From contig NZ_CP022387.1 of the NCBI RefSeq assembly GCF_002302635.1, forward strand, positions 1,612,001 to 1,676,000: DNA of 64,000 nt, given 5' to 3'. Each line of letters begins with the position of its first letter. Positions within the stretch are counted from its first letter, which is position 1. Shown piece after piece: positions 1 through 8,908 of the stretch. This DNA is from Capnocytophaga stomatis (lineage in GTDB: Bacteria; Bacteroidota; Bacteroidia; Flavobacteriales; Flavobacteriaceae). Below the pieces are notes generated by a model. The model saw only the letters and a list, made by a program, of their open reading frames with translations. It did not search any database and was not told where the DNA came from. A program made the translations under genes and the position numbers.

Positions 1-89
1 AGCGAACCTGTAATTGTAAAAGTAATCAAAATGAGCCAAACTTGTGTGTTTGAGGTAACATTCCAGCGTTTTTTTAGTTTTTCAAGCAT
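1..89 (-). CDS. small conserved membrane protein, N-terminal fragment (DUF6787-like)
   Basis: The minus strand is open from an ATG at 89 to the window edge, giving 29 codons that start MLEKLKKRWNV and run into a hydrophobic stretch (VWLILITFTIT). This start resembles the short DUF6787-type membrane proteins of Flavobacteriia, from memory of the family. It begins 22 bases after the nadK stop in the same direction, so it is probably the third gene of the CBS protein-nadK operon. The rest lies outside the window, so length and function cannot be judged. Confidence 0.55.
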   Translation of the reverse strand, partial: MLEKLKKRWNVTSNTQVWLILITFTITGS

Positions 90-111
90 ATTTTATACGA
101 TAAATATATGG

Positions 112-1002
112 TTAATTATTTTTATTTCGGCTATCTTCTCCCCATAAAAGCTTATTTCTGAGTGTGTTGATGAAACTTTCTCCTTCCAATCGAATCATTT
201 TTATGGAAAAATCAGCCTTACGAATTGTTACAGAAACTTTGTTGAGGAGCGTTTCAATCCGAGAGTCAAACGAAATCAAATACTTTTTTTCTCGTCCTGA
301 AATAGTTAGCTTAATTTCCGTATCGTCAGGAATGACCAGCGGACGTGCATTCAGATTGTGCGGAGCGATGGGGGTAATCACAAAATTTTTTGCATTCGGG
401 ATGATTACGGGTCCTCCGCAGCTTAATGAGTAACCTGTTGAACCAGTGGGAGTTGATATAATCAAACCATCTGCCCAATACGAGGTCAGAAATTCCCCAT
501 TGAGTTCCGTATTGATGGTAATCATCGAGGCTGTATTCTTTCGGGTTACGGTGATTTCGTTTAGAGCAAAGTTAATCTCACTTACGGGCTTTCCGTCGCT
601 ACTCACAATAGCTTCAATAACAGAACGTTCTGTGATTTTATAGTTTTTTGTACGCAAAGCGGAAAATACATTCTCAATTTCATCTTTTTGAGCTGTTGCT
701 AAAAATCCGAGTCGCCCAACATTGATTCCTAAAATGGGAATGTTCAGATTTCGAACGAAGGTAATCGCTCGCAAAATAGTTCCGTCGCCACCAATAGTCA
801 GCATTACATCAAAAGAAGCGTCAAGGTCTGAAAAACAGGTAAATGACTTGCATTCGTTGCTCAGAATTGCTTCTCGTTTTAAATCTTCAAAAAGTTTTTG
901 TTCCACATAAACAACGTCTGAAGGCTCAATGTGAGCGAACAAATCTTCAAATACTTTTTTGTAATTTTCAGAATACTGCTGTGCGTAAATTGCTATTTTC
1001 AT
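112..1002 (-). CDS. nadK: NAD kinase
   Basis: ATP-dependent phosphorylation of NAD to NADP in the cytoplasm. The 296-residue length is normal for bacterial NAD kinases. The GGDGT nucleotide-binding motif is at residues 71-75, the conserved Asn-Glu pair is in FALNEITV, and a Gly/Ser/Thr-rich stretch (STPTGSTGYSLS) follows, all in the family order. It starts 28 bases after the upstream CBS-domain gene and is followed by a small membrane-protein gene, so the three are likely cotranscribed from the promoter near 1765-1795. Confidence 0.97.
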   Translation of the reverse strand: MKIAIYAQQYSENYKKVFEDLFAHIEPSDVVYVEQKLFEDLKREAILSNECKSFTCFSDLDASFDVMLTIGGDGTILRAITFVRNLNIPILGINVGRLGFLATAQKDEIENVFSALRTKNYKITERSVIEAIVSSDGKPVSEINFALNEITVTRKNTASMITINTELNGEFLTSYWADGLIISTPTGSTGYSLSCGGPVIIPNAKNFVITPIAPHNLNARPLVIPDDTEIKLTISGREKKYLISFDSRIETLLNKVSVTIRKADFSIKMIRLEGESFINTLRNKLLWGEDSRNKNN

Positions 1003-1030
1003 TTTGGTGCTGTGCGTCAGTAGTTTTTAG

Positions 1031-1687
1031 TTATATGTTCAAATATTTATCAAAATAATCCGATTTTTCTTTCAATTCTTGCAAGTAAAAATCATCTTCT
1101 TTTTCAACCAATATGGCATACTTGTAACGGCGAAACGTTTGCAGAATTTCCGTAAGTGAATTGGCAATGATTTTCAGCGTTATATGCACTTTCCCGTTGG
1201 AAGCATCGGAAATAAATATTCCCAAAATTTTAGCTTGGTTTGATTCTACAATTTGCGAAATTTCGCTGAAAGAATATTCTTCCTGATTTTTTTCCAAAAC
1301 GATAAAACTGCCAATTTCTCTCAAAAAAGGAGTTTCTGAAAATAAGTGAATAAAGTCAACTAATTGATAATAACCTAAATATTGATTTTCTTCATCCAAA
1401 ACCGGAACGATATTGCTATCGTATTTTACAAAAATCTCCATTACTTCTTCCCAACGAGCATCTTTCTTGGCGAAAAATATATCCATATCGTACAGAAAAT
1501 CAGTAAGTTTGTTGTTGTCTGAAGCAGAAAGCACAACCTCACGAGGAAGCATCCCAATCATATTTCCCATATTAAATATGGGTAAATGCGACAAATGTTG
1601 AGATTTTAGCAATTCCACGGCTTCACAAACAGAATTCTCTGGCGTGATAACAGGCAGATTGGTTTTTAAGGAATTATGAATTGACAT
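1031..1687 (-). CDS. CBS-domain protein
   Basis: A 218-residue soluble protein with two CBS-like halves: residues about 1-60 (VITPENSVCEAVELL, HLPIFN) and about 75-125 (DARWEEVMEIF, IVPVLDEENQYLGYY). The remaining 90 residues look ACT-like (a beta-alpha-beta pattern around ILGIFISDASNG). CBS pairs usually bind adenine nucleotides and tune a partner. Its position directly before nadK suggests a nucleotide or NAD-linked role, but that is inference. It has no membrane segments and no catalytic domain. Confidence 0.85.
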   Translation of the reverse strand: MSIHNSLKTNLPVITPENSVCEAVELLKSQHLSHLPIFNMGNMIGMLPREVVLSASDNNKLTDFLYDMDIFFAKKDARWEEVMEIFVKYDSNIVPVLDEENQYLGYYQLVDFIHLFSETPFLREIGSFIVLEKNQEEYSFSEISQIVESNQAKILGIFISDASNGKVHITLKIIANSLTEILQTFRRYKYAILVEKEDDFYLQELKEKSDYFDKYLNI

Positions 1688-1764
1688 ATCGGATAATATT
1701 GATTTACAATTTGTTGATAATTAAATTAATGCGAGTTCTATCGCTTTTTTGCAACTCTTTGGCA

Positions 1765-1795
1765 CAAAGATAGCATATTTTACAAAGCAATTCAA
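1765..1795 (-). promoter_or_regulatory. promoter of the CBS protein-nadK operon
   Basis: Reading the minus strand, TTG at 1795-1793 and TATCTTTG at 1772-1765 are separated by 20 nt. This fits the Bacteroidota consensus TTG/TTTG, 17-23 nt, TAnnTTTG. The predicted transcript begins about 70 nt before the CBS-protein ATG at 1687. Confidence 0.7.
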
Positions 1796-1825
1796 TTTAA
1801 GAAGAACGGAATCCGACCTTTTTAA

Positions 1826-2752
1826 TTATTCCTTTACGAAGTCTGCGATTTCTTGCACTAATTTTGCATTAATAGGTAAATCAGGATTTGCGTAAGATTG
1901 CATATTTTCAACGCTGTTGGTTACCGTTTTCAGCACGTGATTCATTTCTTCAATGATGCAGAATTTAGCATTAGGCGATGCTTCTTTTAGTATTTCTGCC
2001 TCGGAAACAGGTACTTGCAAGTCAGAAGTTCCGTTTACTATGAGTACGGGCATTTTAAGCTTTTGAAGCTCAGTTTTTGGGTCGTACTTCAGCCACGAAA
2101 TCATATATGGCTGAACGCTTTTTCTGAAAACAGCTTGTAACATAGGGTTTTGCACCTCTACAACATTTCCTTTTTTGAGTTCGGAAAGAATTTCTTTACT
2201 TTGCTTGAGCAGCAATGGAGCGTTTGTTTCCATTTGATGTTCAATAACTTTATCGATTGAGTTTCCGGCTCCGGCGATGGAAACGAATTTATCAACATTT
2301 GCTTTTTGCGAAGCCACCATTCCAACAAGCGAGCCTTCGGAATGCCCGGCAATGGTCACGGATTTGTATTTTTTCCCCTTCAGGAAAAATTCAGCAACCA
2401 AAACGGCATCTTCAATAAAGTCATTGAAAGACAGTTCCTCTTCCTTGAGGTTATTTTGCTTCATTAGCCCGAAAATACGCTTGTCATAACTGAAAACAGA
2501 AATTTCATTTTTAGCCAATTCCTGAGCCAAGAACTTAAGTGAGTTGTTTTTCATAAGTGGTTGATTTCCGTCGCGGTCAGTAGGTCCCGAACCGGCAATT
2601 AAAATAACCAAATCTGTTGGCTGAGATGTGTTGGGGGTGTATAAAGTTCCGCTTAAAAGTGAATTAATCTCAACATTTTCTGAAATAAAAGAAGTCTGTT
2701 GTGCAAAAACCTGCATCGAAAATAAAATAAATAGTAAAAAGGTTCTTTTCAT
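1826..2752 (-). CDS. secreted alpha/beta hydrolase (serine peptidase/esterase-like)
   Basis: A 308-residue protein with a signal peptide ending at VFAQ. The alpha/beta-hydrolase elements are present: HG-like oxyanion region ILIAGSGPTDRDG, nucleophile elbow GHSEGS, an acid in VNGTSDLQVP and a C-terminal His in EEMNHVL. This matches the serine aminopeptidase S33/acyl-peptidase-like hydrolases common in Bacteroidota, acting in the periplasm or outside. The true substrate (peptide or ester) cannot be told. It is monocistronic, divergent from nadE and has its own promoter. Confidence 0.85.
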   Translation of the reverse strand: MKRTFLLFILFSMQVFAQQTSFISENVEINSLLSGTLYTPNTSQPTDLVILIAGSGPTDRDGNQPLMKNNSLKFLAQELAKNEISVFSYDKRIFGLMKQNNLKEEELSFNDFIEDAVLVAEFFLKGKKYKSVTIAGHSEGSLVGMVASQKANVDKFVSIAGAGNSIDKVIEHQMETNAPLLLKQSKEILSELKKGNVVEVQNPMLQAVFRKSVQPYMISWLKYDPKTELQKLKMPVLIVNGTSDLQVPVSEAEILKEASPNAKFCIIEEMNHVLKTVTNSVENMQSYANPDLPINAKLVQEIADFVKE

Positions 2753-2776
2753 AATCTAAAAGATATAATTTGCTAA

Positions 2777-2784
2777 CAAAAATA
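2777..2784 (-). promoter_or_regulatory. -7 box upstream of the alpha/beta hydrolase gene
   Basis: The minus strand reads TATTTTTG here, a perfect TAnnTTTG match 25 nt before the ATG at 2752. No convincing TTG is seen at the -33 distance, so the assignment is tentative. Confidence 0.5.
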
Positions 2785-2880
2785 TACTTTATTTTTGAAA
2801 TAAGGAAAATAAAATTTACAAATGAGATAAAATTCAATGATAAAAACAGAATTTATTGCTTTGATGTTTCTGTTATAGGC

Positions 2881-2910
2881 TTGTGATACCAAAAAGATTT
2901 CGTACTTTTG
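2881..2910 (+). promoter_or_regulatory. promoter of nadE
   Basis: TTG at 2881-2883, a 19-nt spacer and TACTTTTG at 2903-2910 match the Bacteroidota promoter consensus exactly. A small hairpin (TTTCC, loop GAAAG, GGAAA) follows at about 2914-2928 in the predicted 5' leader. The nadE ATG is at 2949. Confidence 0.75.
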
Positions 2911-2948
2911 ACCTTTCCGAAAGGGAAATTTTACCTTAATAGATAATA

Positions 2949-3731
2949 ATGAACGCAGAAAAAGTATCAAAACACATTGTACAATGGTTACAGAACTATG
3001 TTGAAAGCTCCCGAGTGAAAGGACTCGTTATCGGGATTTCAGGAGGAGTGGATTCGGCGGTAGTTTCCACACTTTGTGCCAAAACGGGCTTGCCCACGCT
3101 TTGTCTTGAGCTTCCCATACATCAAGCAGAAAGCCACGTGTCGAGAGCTAAGGAACATATCGATTTTTTAAAGAAAAACTACACCAATGTTTCCAGCCTT
3201 GAGGTAGATTTAACTCCCGTTTTTGACCAATTTGTGAGTCAAATTCCGGAAACAGATAAGCCCACGTATGAAATGGCTTTGGCAAACACCCGAGCAAGAT
3301 TGCGAATGACAACTCTTTATTATTTCGCTGGTTTAGAAGGATATATCGTAGTGGGAACAGGTAATAAGATAGAAGATTTCGGGGTCGGATTTTTTACTAA
3401 ATATGGCGATGGAGGCGTAGATGTCAGCCCAATTGCCGATTTAATGAAAAGCGAAGTATATCTTTTAGGAAAACATTTGAAAATTCCTGAATCTATCCTG
3501 AACGCAAAACCTTCGGACGGGCTTTTTGGTGATGACCGAAGCGATGAAGACCAGCTAAAAGCCTCGTATGACGAACTGGAATGGGCTATGTTGCAAGATG
3601 AGAAGGGAAAACAAGCCGATGACTTCTCGGGGCGTGAAAAGGAAGTGTTTCAAATTTATAAACGCTTGAATAAAATCAATCAACACAAAATGAATCCTAT
3701 TCCGATTTGTAAAATAGAGGATAAAAATTAG
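2949..3731 (+). CDS. nadE: ammonia-dependent NAD(+) synthetase
   Basis: Final step of NAD synthesis: amidation of nicotinate adenine dinucleotide with ATP and ammonia. The 260-residue protein has only the synthetase domain and no N-terminal glutaminase domain, so free ammonia is the expected nitrogen donor. The P-loop SGGVDS is at about residues 30-35, and the later signatures GTGNKIEDFGVGFFTKYGDGG and PSDGLF are intact. Together with nadK this window holds two NAD(P) biosynthesis steps, on opposite strands and under separate promoters. Confidence 0.97.
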   Translation: MNAEKVSKHIVQWLQNYVESSRVKGLVIGISGGVDSAVVSTLCAKTGLPTLCLELPIHQAESHVSRAKEHIDFLKKNYTNVSSLEVDLTPVFDQFVSQIPETDKPTYEMALANTRARLRMTTLYYFAGLEGYIVVGTGNKIEDFGVGFFTKYGDGGVDVSPIADLMKSEVYLLGKHLKIPESILNAKPSDGLFGDDRSDEDQLKASYDELEWAMLQDEKGKQADDFSGREKEVFQIYKRLNKINQHKMNPIPICKIEDKN

Positions 3732-3796
3732 TTTCTTTTTAATTATTTCAAATTTGTATATTTTTTCAACCATTAATCTCTTAATAAAAGAATATT

Positions 3797-5068
3797 ATGA
3801 ACATATTAATTTTAGGTTCGGGCGGACGTGAACACGCTTTTGCTTTGAAAATCAGCCAAAGTAACCAATGTGAAAACCTATATGTAGCTCCAGGAAATGG
3901 CGGAACGCATCAGGTAGCAACCAATATAAACATAAATCCCACTGATTTTCAAGCAGTGAAACAAATAGTGTTGGATAAGCATATCGAAATGGTTGTAGTA
4001 GGCCCTGAAGACCCTCTGGTACAAGGAGTTTACGATTTTTTCAAGGCAGATACACAATTGCAACACGTTCAAGTGGTGGGGCCATCACGCGAAGGAGCTA
4101 AATTGGAAGGAAGTAAGGAATTCGCCAAACAATTTATGCAACGCCACAATATCCCAACGGCTAAGTACGAGAGTTTTACCAAAGAAACCGTAGAACAAGG
4201 ATGCAAATTTTTGGAATCAATGCAACCTCCTTATGTTTTAAAAGCCGACGGATTGGCGGCGGGCAAGGGAGTTTTGATTATTAATGATTTGAACGAAGCT
4301 AAAACCGAACTTAAAAATATGTTACTCAACGAGAAGTTCGGGAATGCAAGCCAAAAGGTTGTTATTGAGGAGTTCTTAGACGGAATAGAACTAAGTTGTT
4401 TTGTGCTTACCGATGGCAAAAATTACAAATTACTACCTACAGCCAAAGATTATAAACGTATCGGTGAGAATGACCAAGGCTTAAACACGGGCGGAATGGG
4501 AGCAGTGTCCCCGGTGCCTTTCGCTGATGCGGATTTTATGGAAAAAATAGAAACTCGTATCGTAAAACCAACCATTTTAGGGCTTCAAAAGGATAATATT
4601 GATTACAAAGGATTTGTTTTCATCGGGCTTATTAAAGTTAAAGGCGAACCTTACGTGATTGAATATAACGTGCGTATGGGTGACCCTGAAACGGAGGTAG
4701 TTCTGCCTCGCATTGAAAGCGATTTAGTCCCTATTTTTAAAACATTGAAAACACAAACCTTGGATTCGGTTTCTCTTGCCATCACGCCACAAAGTGCAAC
4801 CACCGTGATGATGGTTTCGGGAGGTTATCCGGAAGATTACGAGAAAGGAAAACGAATTTCCGGAATAGAAAATGTGTCAGGAAGCATCGTTTTTCACGCA
4901 GGAACAACCTTAAAAGATGGCGAGTTGCAAACTTCAGGCGGACGAGTGCTTGCCGTTACTTCTTTCGGGGAGGATTTTAAGCAAGCCTTGCAGAAATCAT
5001 ACGAGAATATCGGAAAAATTCACTTCGATAAGATGTATTTCCGAAAAGATATCGGGTTTGATTTATAG
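3797..5068 (+). CDS. purD: phosphoribosylamine-glycine ligase
   Basis: Second step of de novo purine synthesis: joins glycine to phosphoribosylamine with ATP. The 423-residue protein has the usual order: N-terminal Rossmann-like segment (LILGSGGREHAFA), ATP-grasp domain with LKADGLAAGKGV and EEFLDGIELS, the family signature RMGDPETEV, and a C-terminal small domain. It is followed by a bidirectional terminator and convergent thyA, so it is probably transcribed alone or with nadE 65 bases upstream. Confidence 0.97.
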   Translation: MNILILGSGGREHAFALKISQSNQCENLYVAPGNGGTHQVATNININPTDFQAVKQIVLDKHIEMVVVGPEDPLVQGVYDFFKADTQLQHVQVVGPSREGAKLEGSKEFAKQFMQRHNIPTAKYESFTKETVEQGCKFLESMQPPYVLKADGLAAGKGVLIINDLNEAKTELKNMLLNEKFGNASQKVVIEEFLDGIELSCFVLTDGKNYKLLPTAKDYKRIGENDQGLNTGGMGAVSPVPFADADFMEKIETRIVKPTILGLQKDNIDYKGFVFIGLIKVKGEPYVIEYNVRMGDPETEVVLPRIESDLVPIFKTLKTQTLDSVSLAITPQSATTVMMVSGGYPEDYEKGKRISGIENVSGSIVFHAGTTLKDGELQTSGGRVLAVTSFGEDFKQALQKSYENIGKIHFDKMYFRKDIGFDL

Positions 5069-5167
5069 AAAAATGAATGTAAAACACGGAAAAAGGTGTT
5101 TATTTCCAAAAGTTTACGCTATAATAGTTGCTAATTGGTACTTTTAGCGATTCACAGAAATAGAATA

Positions 5168-5214
5168 AAAAAATGTATCGGGAAAGATTGTTATTGCTTC
5201 TCGATACATTTTTT
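5168..5214. terminator. bidirectional terminator between purD and thyA
   Basis: A 13-bp perfect inverted repeat (AAAAAATGTATCG at 5168-5180 and its complement at 5202-5214), with A-runs on one side and T-runs on the other, lies between convergent purD and thyA. It can stop transcription in both directions. Confidence 0.8.
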
Positions 5215-5301
5215 CTTTTATTGTGTTGCAGAAAAATTCTTACGATTAATATATGTTTTAAGAATTCAAATAATCTGCTTTTGGCTGAAATTAATTCGCT
5301 T

Positions 5302-6126
5302 TTAGATAGAAACTTCTCCTTTAATGGCAGGATAAGGGTCGTAACCTTCCAAAGTAAAGTCTTCGTATTTGAAAGAAAATAGGTCGGTCACCTCTGGGTT
5401 TAGTTTCATTAAGGGAAGAGGACGTGGCTCGCGGCTTAGTTGTAAATTCACCTGCTCAAGATGATTGTTATAGATGTGAACATCACCGAATGTATGCACA
5501 AAATCTCCCGCTTGTAGCCCGCAAACCTGAGCAAGCATCATTGTTAGTAGGGCATAGGAGGCAATATTGAAAGGCACGCCCAAAAATACATCGGCACTGC
5601 GTTGGTAAAGCTGACACGAGAGCTTTCCGTCAGCCACATAGAACTGAAAAAAGGCGTGACAAGGAGGCAAAGCTGCCTTTCCGTTGGCAACATTTTCAGA
5701 AAAGGACTTTGAAGTATCGGGCAACACCGAAGGATTCCAAGCTGAAACTAACATCCGGCGGCTATCCGGATTTTTCTGTAACGTTTCAATAACTTCCTTA
5801 ATCTGGTCGATGCCTTCGCTGTTCCAATTTCGCCATTGATGCCCGTAAATAGGTCCTAAATCGCCATTTTCATTCGCCCACTCGTTCCAAATACGAACGC
5901 CGTTATCAGTGAGATACTTAATGTTAGTATCACCTTTCAAAAACCACAAAAGCTCGTGAATGATGGACTTTAAATGTAACTTTTTGGTAGTAACAACCGG
6001 AAATCCTTGACTTAAATCGAACCGCATTTGATATCCGAATACACTAATGGTGCCTGTTCCTGTGCGGTCTTCTTTCTTATGTCCGTTTTCTAAAATATGT
6101 CGTAATAAATTGTGATACTGTTGCAT
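5302..6126 (-). CDS. thyA: thymidylate synthase
   Basis: Makes dTMP from dUMP using methylene-tetrahydrofolate. Start chosen at 6126 (MQQYHNLL), giving 274 residues. A longer frame to 6171 exists, but its ATG lies upstream of the TATCTTTG box, so it would not be in the transcript. The catalytic Cys is at about residue 156 in LPPCHAFFQ. The RTGTG dUMP phosphate loop near residue 22 and DVHIYNNH near the C-terminus are conserved. Its promoter overlaps the tail of the preceding terminator. Confidence 0.97.
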   Translation of the reverse strand: MQQYHNLLRHILENGHKKEDRTGTGTISVFGYQMRFDLSQGFPVVTTKKLHLKSIIHELLWFLKGDTNIKYLTDNGVRIWNEWANENGDLGPIYGHQWRNWNSEGIDQIKEVIETLQKNPDSRRMLVSAWNPSVLPDTSKSFSENVANGKAALPPCHAFFQFYVADGKLSCQLYQRSADVFLGVPFNIASYALLTMMLAQVCGLQAGDFVHTFGDVHIYNNHLEQVNLQLSREPRPLPLMKLNPEVTDLFSFKYEDFTLEGYDPYPAIKGEVSI

Positions 6127-6160
6127 TTTATTAGTTTTGAAAAAAGAAAAATTATTACCG

Positions 6161-6168
6161 CAAAGATA
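6161..6168 (-). promoter_or_regulatory. -7 box of thyA
   Basis: The minus strand reads TATCTTTG, a perfect TAnnTTTG, 34 nt before the thyA ATG at 6126. The sequence just upstream is the T-tract of the terminator hairpin at 6165-6198, so the two elements share bases. Confidence 0.65.
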
Positions 6169-6198
6169 CAAAAAACCACCTCATAACGAAGTGGTTTT
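6165..6198 (-). terminator. terminator hairpin, copy 1 of a 34-bp duplicated element
   Basis: On the minus strand an 8-bp stem (AAAACCAC/GTGGTTTT) with an 11-nt loop is followed by a T-run. It lies about 160 bp downstream of the thioredoxin-like gene and just upstream of thyA. The same 34 bases recur at 7744-7778. Confidence 0.75.
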
Positions 6199-6277
6199 AT
6201 CAATATATTAATGTTATTTTGAATTTAAAATTACTAAAATAAAAGTCTTTGCCTTTGCTTGGAGTAACACGCTATTT

Positions 6278-6303
6278 GTCTTGCTGAGCGAAGTCAAAGC
6301 ATC
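6278..6303. repeat. possible relict of a TGAGCGAAGTC-type interspersed repeat
   Basis: The segment contains GCTGAGCGAAGTCAAAGC, close to the TGAGCGAAGTCGAAG core of short intergenic repeats seen in many bacterial genomes. It is a single copy here and has no coding potential. The rest of 6199-6356 shows nothing else. Confidence 0.3.
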
Positions 6304-6356
6304 AATCCTCATTATAGTAAATATCAAAATTAGTTTGCATAATAGAATGATTTTGG

Positions 6357-7619
6357 CTAATTACTTTTACCTAATCGTTTTTCTAATTCCTTTTTAACTT
6401 CTTCGGCGGTAGGGTCAATTGCAATGATAATGCCTTTCTCATCAATAAGGAAAACCCCTCCCCCTCTATTTTGAATTCCATATTTCTGCCAAATTTTATT
6501 TTGCCTGTCTAATTCAACCAATTGCAACCAATCCCATTTTTCTTTCTCTAAAAATTGAGTTAGCCTGTCTGTATTTTTAAATTCACCGGCGATTCCCACC
6601 ATTGTGAAGCCTTTATCTTTGTATGCCTCATAAATAGGAATCATCATACGGGTACTAGCAATGCAAGAACCACACCACGTAGCCCAAAAATCTAATAATG
6701 TGATTTTCCCTTCGATAACTTTTGATAGTTGCACTTGCTTTCCGTCTAGGTCAGGAGCTGTAAAATCTACGAATTTCTGCCCTACTTGAATATTTTCAAG
6801 AGAGGAAACCAATTCGGCAACCAATTTATTGTATGGATGTTTCGGATTGGCTTTTGCAAGTTTCTCAGCAACTCTTTTGCTGTAAGTAATATCCATCTCC
6901 TCCCTTTTATACATCAAATCTTTCAAAAGAAATGAGTAGGCAACTAAGTTCGGATTTTCCTCAATGTAGTTCTGACGGTAGGCTTTGGCTTGCTCAATCA
7001 GAGGTTTTAACCTATCATTGAGCTTTTTAGCCTCAGGGCTGAGATGTTTGTCAGCCTCTCTTAGAGCTTCAAGTTTTTCATAAATAAGTTTTTTCTCAAC
7101 GCCTGTCTTCTCATCTAACTGTTTGTATAGTTCCTTCGCCTCTTGGCTATCATCCAAATCATTTTCATACAAAATCTCCAAACTATCTGTAATCGGTTGG
7201 AAAAGATGAGCAAACTTACGATTCAAATTGTCCGTATATTTTTTATACTCAGCATTCCATTTGCCTCCTTTTACTATGTTTTTGTTAAACTCTTCTTCGT
7301 TATAAAGCGTTACTTGTATCTCTTCATTTTCCAAAAACAATTCCATAAAACTTCCACTTCCTTTCTCACGAATTTCACTAAAAGAAAGTTCCACTGCTTC
7401 CGGAAATTCTAAGTGCGATTCATAGTAAAACTTTCCGTTTTTTACAGGAATTTCTATAACGGGTCCTTCAAGCAAGGACTGTGTAGGTTTTGCTAATAAA
7501 ATAGATTTTGTTTCTGCCCCGATAACTTCTCCTTTGAGTTTTAGCATTGGTTTTTGTTGGGCAAAAGAGACATTAAAATACAGCACCAGAAGTGATACTA
7601 CACATAAGATTCTTTTCAT
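6357..7619 (-). CDS. TlpA-like periplasmic thiol-disulfide oxidoreductase
   Basis: Start chosen at 7619 (MKRILCVVSLL), giving 420 residues with a signal peptide ending at SFAQ; a longer in-frame ATG at 7763 lies upstream of the promoter. The N-terminal part resembles the DUF4369 domain that precedes thioredoxin domains in Bacteroidota (KLKGEVIGAE..., residues about 25-120). A helical charged middle follows, then a C-terminal TlpA/AhpC-like domain with the active site WCGSC in ATWCGSCIAS. It probably reduces or isomerises disulfides in the cell envelope. The partner is unknown. Confidence 0.88.
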   Translation of the reverse strand: MKRILCVVSLLVLYFNVSFAQQKPMLKLKGEVIGAETKSILLAKPTQSLLEGPVIEIPVKNGKFYYESHLEFPEAVELSFSEIREKGSGSFMELFLENEEIQVTLYNEEEFNKNIVKGGKWNAEYKKYTDNLNRKFAHLFQPITDSLEILYENDLDDSQEAKELYKQLDEKTGVEKKLIYEKLEALREADKHLSPEAKKLNDRLKPLIEQAKAYRQNYIEENPNLVAYSFLLKDLMYKREEMDITYSKRVAEKLAKANPKHPYNKLVAELVSSLENIQVGQKFVDFTAPDLDGKQVQLSKVIEGKITLLDFWATWCGSCIASTRMMIPIYEAYKDKGFTMVGIAGEFKNTDRLTQFLEKEKWDWLQLVELDRQNKIWQKYGIQNRGGGVFLIDEKGIIIAIDPTAEEVKKELEKRLGKSN

Positions 7620-7654
7620 TTTGATTGATTTATATTTAAGGTTGATTTTGGTTA

Positions 7655-7685
7655 CAAATATAGGCAAAAAGTATGACATAAGCAA
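7655..7685 (-). promoter_or_regulatory. promoter of the TlpA-like gene
   Basis: On the minus strand TTG at 7685-7683, a 20-nt spacer and TATATTTG at 7662-7655 match the consensus. It sits 36 nt before the ATG at 7619 and excludes the longer start at 7763. Confidence 0.75.
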
Positions 7686-7743
7686 TAAATAGTATGGATT
7701 GACGCTCAAAAAGCCCTTATAAGCTACATATTTGGAGCTAAGA

Positions 7744-7778
7744 GATACAAAAAACCACCTCATAACGAAGTGGTTTTT
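7744..7778 (-). terminator. terminator hairpin, copy 2 of the duplicated element
   Basis: Same stem and loop as at 6165-6198, with one extra base in the A/T run. It lies immediately downstream of the lipoprotein gene that ends at 7791, as expected of a transcription terminator. Confidence 0.8.
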
Positions 7779-7790
7779 ATCAAAGTTGTA

Positions 7791-8741
7791 TTAATAAGTG
7801 ATTTCTGTTATTATTGTTTGGGGTTTTGCATTAGGACTACTCTTATAAACCTCTTCTATTCTTGTAGGATAGCCCTTATCGTTGTACTGATAGCTGTAAG
7901 TTGAAGTCTCTGTTCTGTTATATTGAGAACCTTGTTTGTATTCGAAGGTCATTTTTAAAGAAATTAGATTGTTTTTCATCACTTCTTCATCAAGAAAATG
8001 ATCTGGTTCTGTAGCAAGAGCAATTGGATGGTGTTTATAATTCTTTTTATCATCATACTGAAACTCCTTAGTTATTTTACGATCCTCTTCTTCTTCCACA
8101 GACCTTATAACTCGTCCCTCGGCGTCAAGTGTATAGGTTGTAGTTTCAGTTCTTGTCATTTTCTGATCATTTATTATATAAGGAATTGTTTTAATTTCTT
8201 TTATTTCGGTAGGAGAAACATACACAAATTCGCTTACCTTGATACTTTCATCAGAACCCCAATTGTTTTTTACTTGTTTTTCAATTAACTTATCACCCGA
8301 ATACTTGTATGTAGTAGTATTACTGTTTTTACCGCTATTAGTTAACCATTCTTCTACTTTTTCCACCAATTTTCCATTTTCATATTTGTAGGTATTTTTT
8401 GAGTCTTCTTTATTGGTTTTAAGATTTACATAAACCGAAGTTTTTAATAAGTCGTTTTCGTACGTATGAGTGAATTTTGAGGAATCTTCTTTTTTGTTAT
8501 TTTTAAATGAGTTGAATGTGCCACCTACAACTTTATTTTCTACAATTTCATAATTGACTTCCTCAACGTGTTCTATTCGAGTTTCTACACCATTTTGGTC
8601 GCGTTTTACCTCAGTGGAGCGTTCCACAATCTTTTTAGGTAATATAGATGCTTCCTCAATGGGTTGCCCTCCGTCAGTATTGTCTTTGTCACAACTTACA
8701 ATTAAAGACAATGCGAATAAAGATAAAATAAATCTTTTCAT
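7791..8741 (-). CDS. probable surface lipoprotein with YD-like beta repeats
   Basis: A 316-residue lipoprotein with signal peptide and lipobox LIVSC, followed by DKDN. This partly fits the Lys-acidic surface-export signal of Capnocytophaga lipoproteins. The body is built of short repeats of the type Y-x-Y-x-N-G-x-L/I (YKYENGKLVEK, YKYSGDKLIEK, YQYNDKGYP), as in RHS/YD-repeat-like Bacteroidota lipoproteins of unknown role. It is monocistronic, with its own promoter (8770-8777) and terminator (7744-7778). No enzymatic motif is seen. Confidence 0.8.
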   Translation of the reverse strand: MKRFILSLFALSLIVSCDKDNTDGGQPIEEASILPKKIVERSTEVKRDQNGVETRIEHVEEVNYEIVENKVVGGTFNSFKNNKKEDSSKFTHTYENDLLKTSVYVNLKTNKEDSKNTYKYENGKLVEKVEEWLTNSGKNSNTTTYKYSGDKLIEKQVKNNWGSDESIKVSEFVYVSPTEIKEIKTIPYIINDQKMTRTETTTYTLDAEGRVIRSVEEEEDRKITKEFQYDDKKNYKHHPIALATEPDHFLDEEVMKNNLISLKMTFEYKQGSQYNRTETSTYSYQYNDKGYPTRIEEVYKSSPNAKPQTIITEITY

Positions 8742-8769
8742 ATGTATATAGTTTTACAATTAATGGCGG

Positions 8770-8777
8770 CAAAGGTA
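8770..8777 (-). promoter_or_regulatory. -7 box of the YD-like lipoprotein gene
   Basis: The minus strand reads TACCTTTG (perfect TAnnTTTG), 28 nt before the ATG at 8741. A TTG lies 23 nt further upstream, at the edge of the allowed spacing. Confidence 0.6.
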
Positions 8778-8908
8778 ATAGAAAATTTCTTAAATACATT
8801 CAACTAAATGTTAAATGTGTTTGATTTTTACTATTAGAAAGAGGAAGATAAATAATCTTAGTTATGTTGTTACTGACTAACGTTTATATAAAAGGAACTT
8901 TAAGATAG

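Noticed and set aside
6127-6171. Longer thyA start at 6171
   Set aside because: The ATG is upstream of the -7 box and within the terminator. MQQYHNLL at 6126 matches the family start.
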